From CAYPHA01 sp964410215 (GTDB lineage: Bacteria; Calditrichota; Calditrichia; Calditrichales; CAYPHA01), in the NCBI GenBank assembly GCA_964410215.1, contig CAYPHA010000001.1:124001-188000 (forward strand): a stretch of 64,000 nucleotides of DNA. Direction: 5' to 3'. Under the pieces are notes generated by a model, which worked only from the letters and a program-made list of their open reading frames with translations, ran no database searches and was not told the DNA's origin. A program made the translations under genes and the position numbers. Positions 62,083 to 64,000 of the stretch are shown here, one piece after another. The stretch's first letter is position 1, and each line of letters begins with the position of its first letter.

Positions 62083-63819
62083 ATGATGCCCTCACCGATT
62101 CTAAAACAAAGATTTAGCTCCATCGATAATCAGGACTACGGTGACTGTCAGATGCTCCTGGGCAGATACGATTTTAAACTGTTCACTCTGATTATACAGC
62201 AGATTCCCAAGGATCCCTATGCGCCGCCCCATACGGGCATCTACCGCATCCAGGCCCGGCGGGATGATCCGCGGATCGTGGCCCTGAAGACAGCTGACAC
62301 GGTGCAGACCATTGCCAGTGCGGATTTTCTGGCCCGCTGTTTTTTTCGGGCCGGGCAGGATATCTGTAAAGGCATCCGGGGAACCGGATACAGCGGACTG
62401 ATTACGATCAACGAGCCCGGCCAGGCCATTCTGGAACGGAACAGTGTGATTATCACGGATCAGTTGATTGAGATCCGCTGCTTCCTGGGCATTCCGGCCG
62501 ACGGGAGAAAAATCAATGCCAACCTAGCCAAGACCATGTTTTTCGAAGAACTGCCCGAAATTGTCCGTGCGGCCCTGCTGAAGGAGAATATTAATTACGA
62601 CAGCTACACGCACCATATTAATGCGATGGAGGACGCCGAATTTATACGTCATCAGCTTAAGGAACGCGGTCTCGTCGCCTTTATCGCCAATGGTGCCATC
62701 CTGCCCCGGGAAAGCGGCACCAGCGACCGGCCATTGGATTCCGGCAAGGCCGTGCCGTTCAAAGCACCGCAGGCCTTCGGGGTCCAGATCGAGCTGCCCC
62801 ATCATGGCCGTATCAGCGGGATGGGCATTCCCGAAGGAATAACCCTGATCACCGGCGGAGGCTATCACGGCAAGTCAACCCTGCTCCGGACACTGGAACG
62901 GGGCATTTACAATCATATCCCCGGGGACGGCCGGACGTATTGTGTCTCCAATCCGCAAACGGTAAAAATACGGGCCTACAGCGGCCGCAGGGTGGTTAAA
63001 ACGGATATCTCCCCGTTCATCCGGAATTTGCCTTTCAAGCAGGACACAACGGCTTTTTGCACGGAAAATGCCAGCGGAAGCACATCGCAGGCGGCTACTA
63101 TCATCGAAGCCATCGAAGCAGGGGCCGGGGTGCTGCTGATGGATGAAGACACCTGTGCCACCAACTTCATGATCCGCGACCGCAAGATGCAACAGCTCGT
63201 CCGCAAGGAGGATGAACCGATCACGACCTTCATCGACCGGGTGCGTCAGCTCTACGCAGAAAAGGAAATCTCAACCATCCTTGTTTTAGGGGGTATCGGG
63301 GACTATTTCGATGTGGCCGATCATGTCATTCAGCTCGTCAGCTATGAACCGCGCGATGTAACCTCTGAAGCGCACCGTATCGCCGAAACCTTTCCGGAAA
63401 AGCGCATGACTGAGGATGCAACTTATCCGATACAACTGCGAGAACGCATTCCCCTTGCCGGGAGCATCGATCCCTGCAATCACTATGGTAAATTCAGCAT
63501 CTACGCAAAGGAAGTTTTTCGTCTGAATTTCGGTGGCGAGACTGTTGACCTGACGGATCTGGAGCAGCTTATTGAGCTTTCACAGACAAAAGCACTGGGT
63601 TTTGCCGTCGAATACGCCAGAAAATATATGGATGGGCATTTAACGCTTCGCGAAGTGGCTTTAATAGTGCAGGAGGATATTGAAAAAAACGGTTTGGATG
63701 TATTGAGCGACCGGATTTCGGGTCATTTTGCGCGTTTTCGTTCACTGGAGCTGGTTTCTGCATTGAACAGGATCAGGGGCTTCGATGTCATTCAGGCGGG
63801 TACTCAGGGTGACAACTGA
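62083..63819 (+). CDS. P-loop ABC-ATPase domain protein
   Basis: 578 residues, GGGAGG before the ATG. It matches the stand-alone ABC_ATPase family, not a transporter: N-terminal region (DYGDCQMLLGRYDFKLF, IQARRDDPR), Walker A GGGYHGKST (about 266-274), NASGSTSQAA signature-like loop, Walker B VLLMDEDTCATNFMIRD, and a switch LVLGGIGDYFDVAD. These soluble ATPases have no fixed role; some databases mislabel them as isopentenyl-diphosphate isomerase. Nucleic-acid or RNA binding is a guess. Confidence 0.88.
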   Translation: MMPSPILKQRFSSIDNQDYGDCQMLLGRYDFKLFTLIIQQIPKDPYAPPHTGIYRIQARRDDPRIVALKTADTVQTIASADFLARCFFRAGQDICKGIRGTGYSGLITINEPGQAILERNSVIITDQLIEIRCFLGIPADGRKINANLAKTMFFEELPEIVRAALLKENINYDSYTHHINAMEDAEFIRHQLKERGLVAFIANGAILPRESGTSDRPLDSGKAVPFKAPQAFGVQIELPHHGRISGMGIPEGITLITGGGYHGKSTLLRTLERGIYNHIPGDGRTYCVSNPQTVKIRAYSGRRVVKTDISPFIRNLPFKQDTTAFCTENASGSTSQAATIIEAIEAGAGVLLMDEDTCATNFMIRDRKMQQLVRKEDEPITTFIDRVRQLYAEKEISTILVLGGIGDYFDVADHVIQLVSYEPRDVTSEAHRIAETFPEKRMTEDATYPIQLRERIPLAGSIDPCNHYGKFSIYAKEVFRLNFGGETVDLTDLEQLIELSQTKALGFAVEYARKYMDGHLTLREVALIVQEDIEKNGLDVLSDRISGHFARFRSLELVSALNRIRGFDVIQAGTQGDN

Positions 63820-63882
63820 TCCATTTTCCATGTACCTGCCGGTTCTATTATAAAACGGAAGCGATCGTGCAGCCGGTTTTAG

Positions 63883-64000
63883 TCATTTTCCCTGTCTTGT
63901 GAGACCCGGTTCCAGCAGACCGCTGTAAAAGGTTGCCAGTTGCTCTTTATATACATTTTTCAAAGGCAGGTCGTTGTGTCCGCCGTCTTCGATAATATAA
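63883..64000 (-). CDS. alpha/beta hydrolase, 3' end only
   Basis: The minus-strand frame is open to the window edge and stops at 63883-63885. It reads IIEDGGHNDLPLKNVYKEQL and then ATFYSGLLEPGL; GGHNDL is the usual catalytic His motif near the end of alpha/beta hydrolases of the peptidase S9 / FrsA-like kind. The rest lies outside the window. Convergent with the ATPase gene. Confidence 0.7.
   Translation of the reverse strand, partial: YIIEDGGHNDLPLKNVYKEQLATFYSGLLEPGLTRQGK

Overview
The window comes from a Gram-negative bacterium of the Fibrobacterota-Chlorobiota-Bacteroidota (FCB) superphylum, most like the Calditrichota / KSB1 / Marinimicrobia type. The evidence is a SusD-family outer-membrane protein, two secreted proteins with type IX secretion (T9SS) C-terminal domains of the NYPNPFNPVTTI type, an FG-GAP/UnbV protein, an OmpP1/FadL porin and many lipoproteins. 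There is no rRNA or tRNA in the window, so the placement is an inference. Base composition is even, genes are dense, and there are no transposases, phage genes or CRISPR arrays.

Layout. 1-7.5 kb: 3' end of a susD-like gene, a lipoprotein, a T9SS-exported GH18 protein, a secreted C1 peptidase (minus), a Cro/CI regulator with a membrane partner, and a secreted alpha/beta hydrolase. 7.5-11.9 kb (minus): phosphoribosyltransferase, endonuclease Q, propeller lipoprotein, Sir2, PspC, and a structured leader RNA ending in a terminator. 12.4-17 kb (plus): glycosyltransferase, then a sensor kinase with a response-regulator/class III cyclase. 17-33.4 kb (minus): dienoyl-CoA reductase, M28 peptidase, carB, carA, a 1868-residue fusion protein, an SPFH protein, a GDSL-like lipoprotein and FadL. 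33.7-37.8 kb: T9SS FG-GAP protein and a hybrid kinase (minus). 37.9-48.4 kb (plus): amidase, a decayed gamma-glutamyltransferase, small proteins, metallophosphoesterase, three lipoproteins including a glutamine-amidotransferase-like and a glutamate-racemase-like protein, a YheT hydrolase and hemolysin III. 48.4-50.5 kb (minus): permease fusion. 50.7-57 kb (plus): cvfB, pabB-pabC fusion, a carnitine-acyltransferase-like protein and an FAD oxidoreductase. 57-59.7 kb (minus): SDR and MBL hydrolase with their TetR repressor. 59.9-64 kb: mgsA, small proteins, a decayed hydrolase, marC, an ABC-ATPase, and the 3' end of another hydrolase.

The most unusual object is the giant protein at 24140-29746. 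It has a degenerate aminotransferase-like domain, a complete PLP aminotransferase domain, and about 1000 residues carrying a recognisable but divergent phosphoenolpyruvate-carboxylase motif series. It lies directly upstream of carA-carB, so a route PEP to oxaloacetate to aspartate beside carbamoyl phosphate can be proposed for pyrimidine synthesis. That is inference.

The genome also shows repeat and decay activity. A 26-bp palindrome is inserted in frame at the same place in both T9SS domains. Three intergenic inverted-repeat elements share ACAGAGG-type arms. Two pseudogenes keep only an export signal and an out-of-frame C-terminal half.
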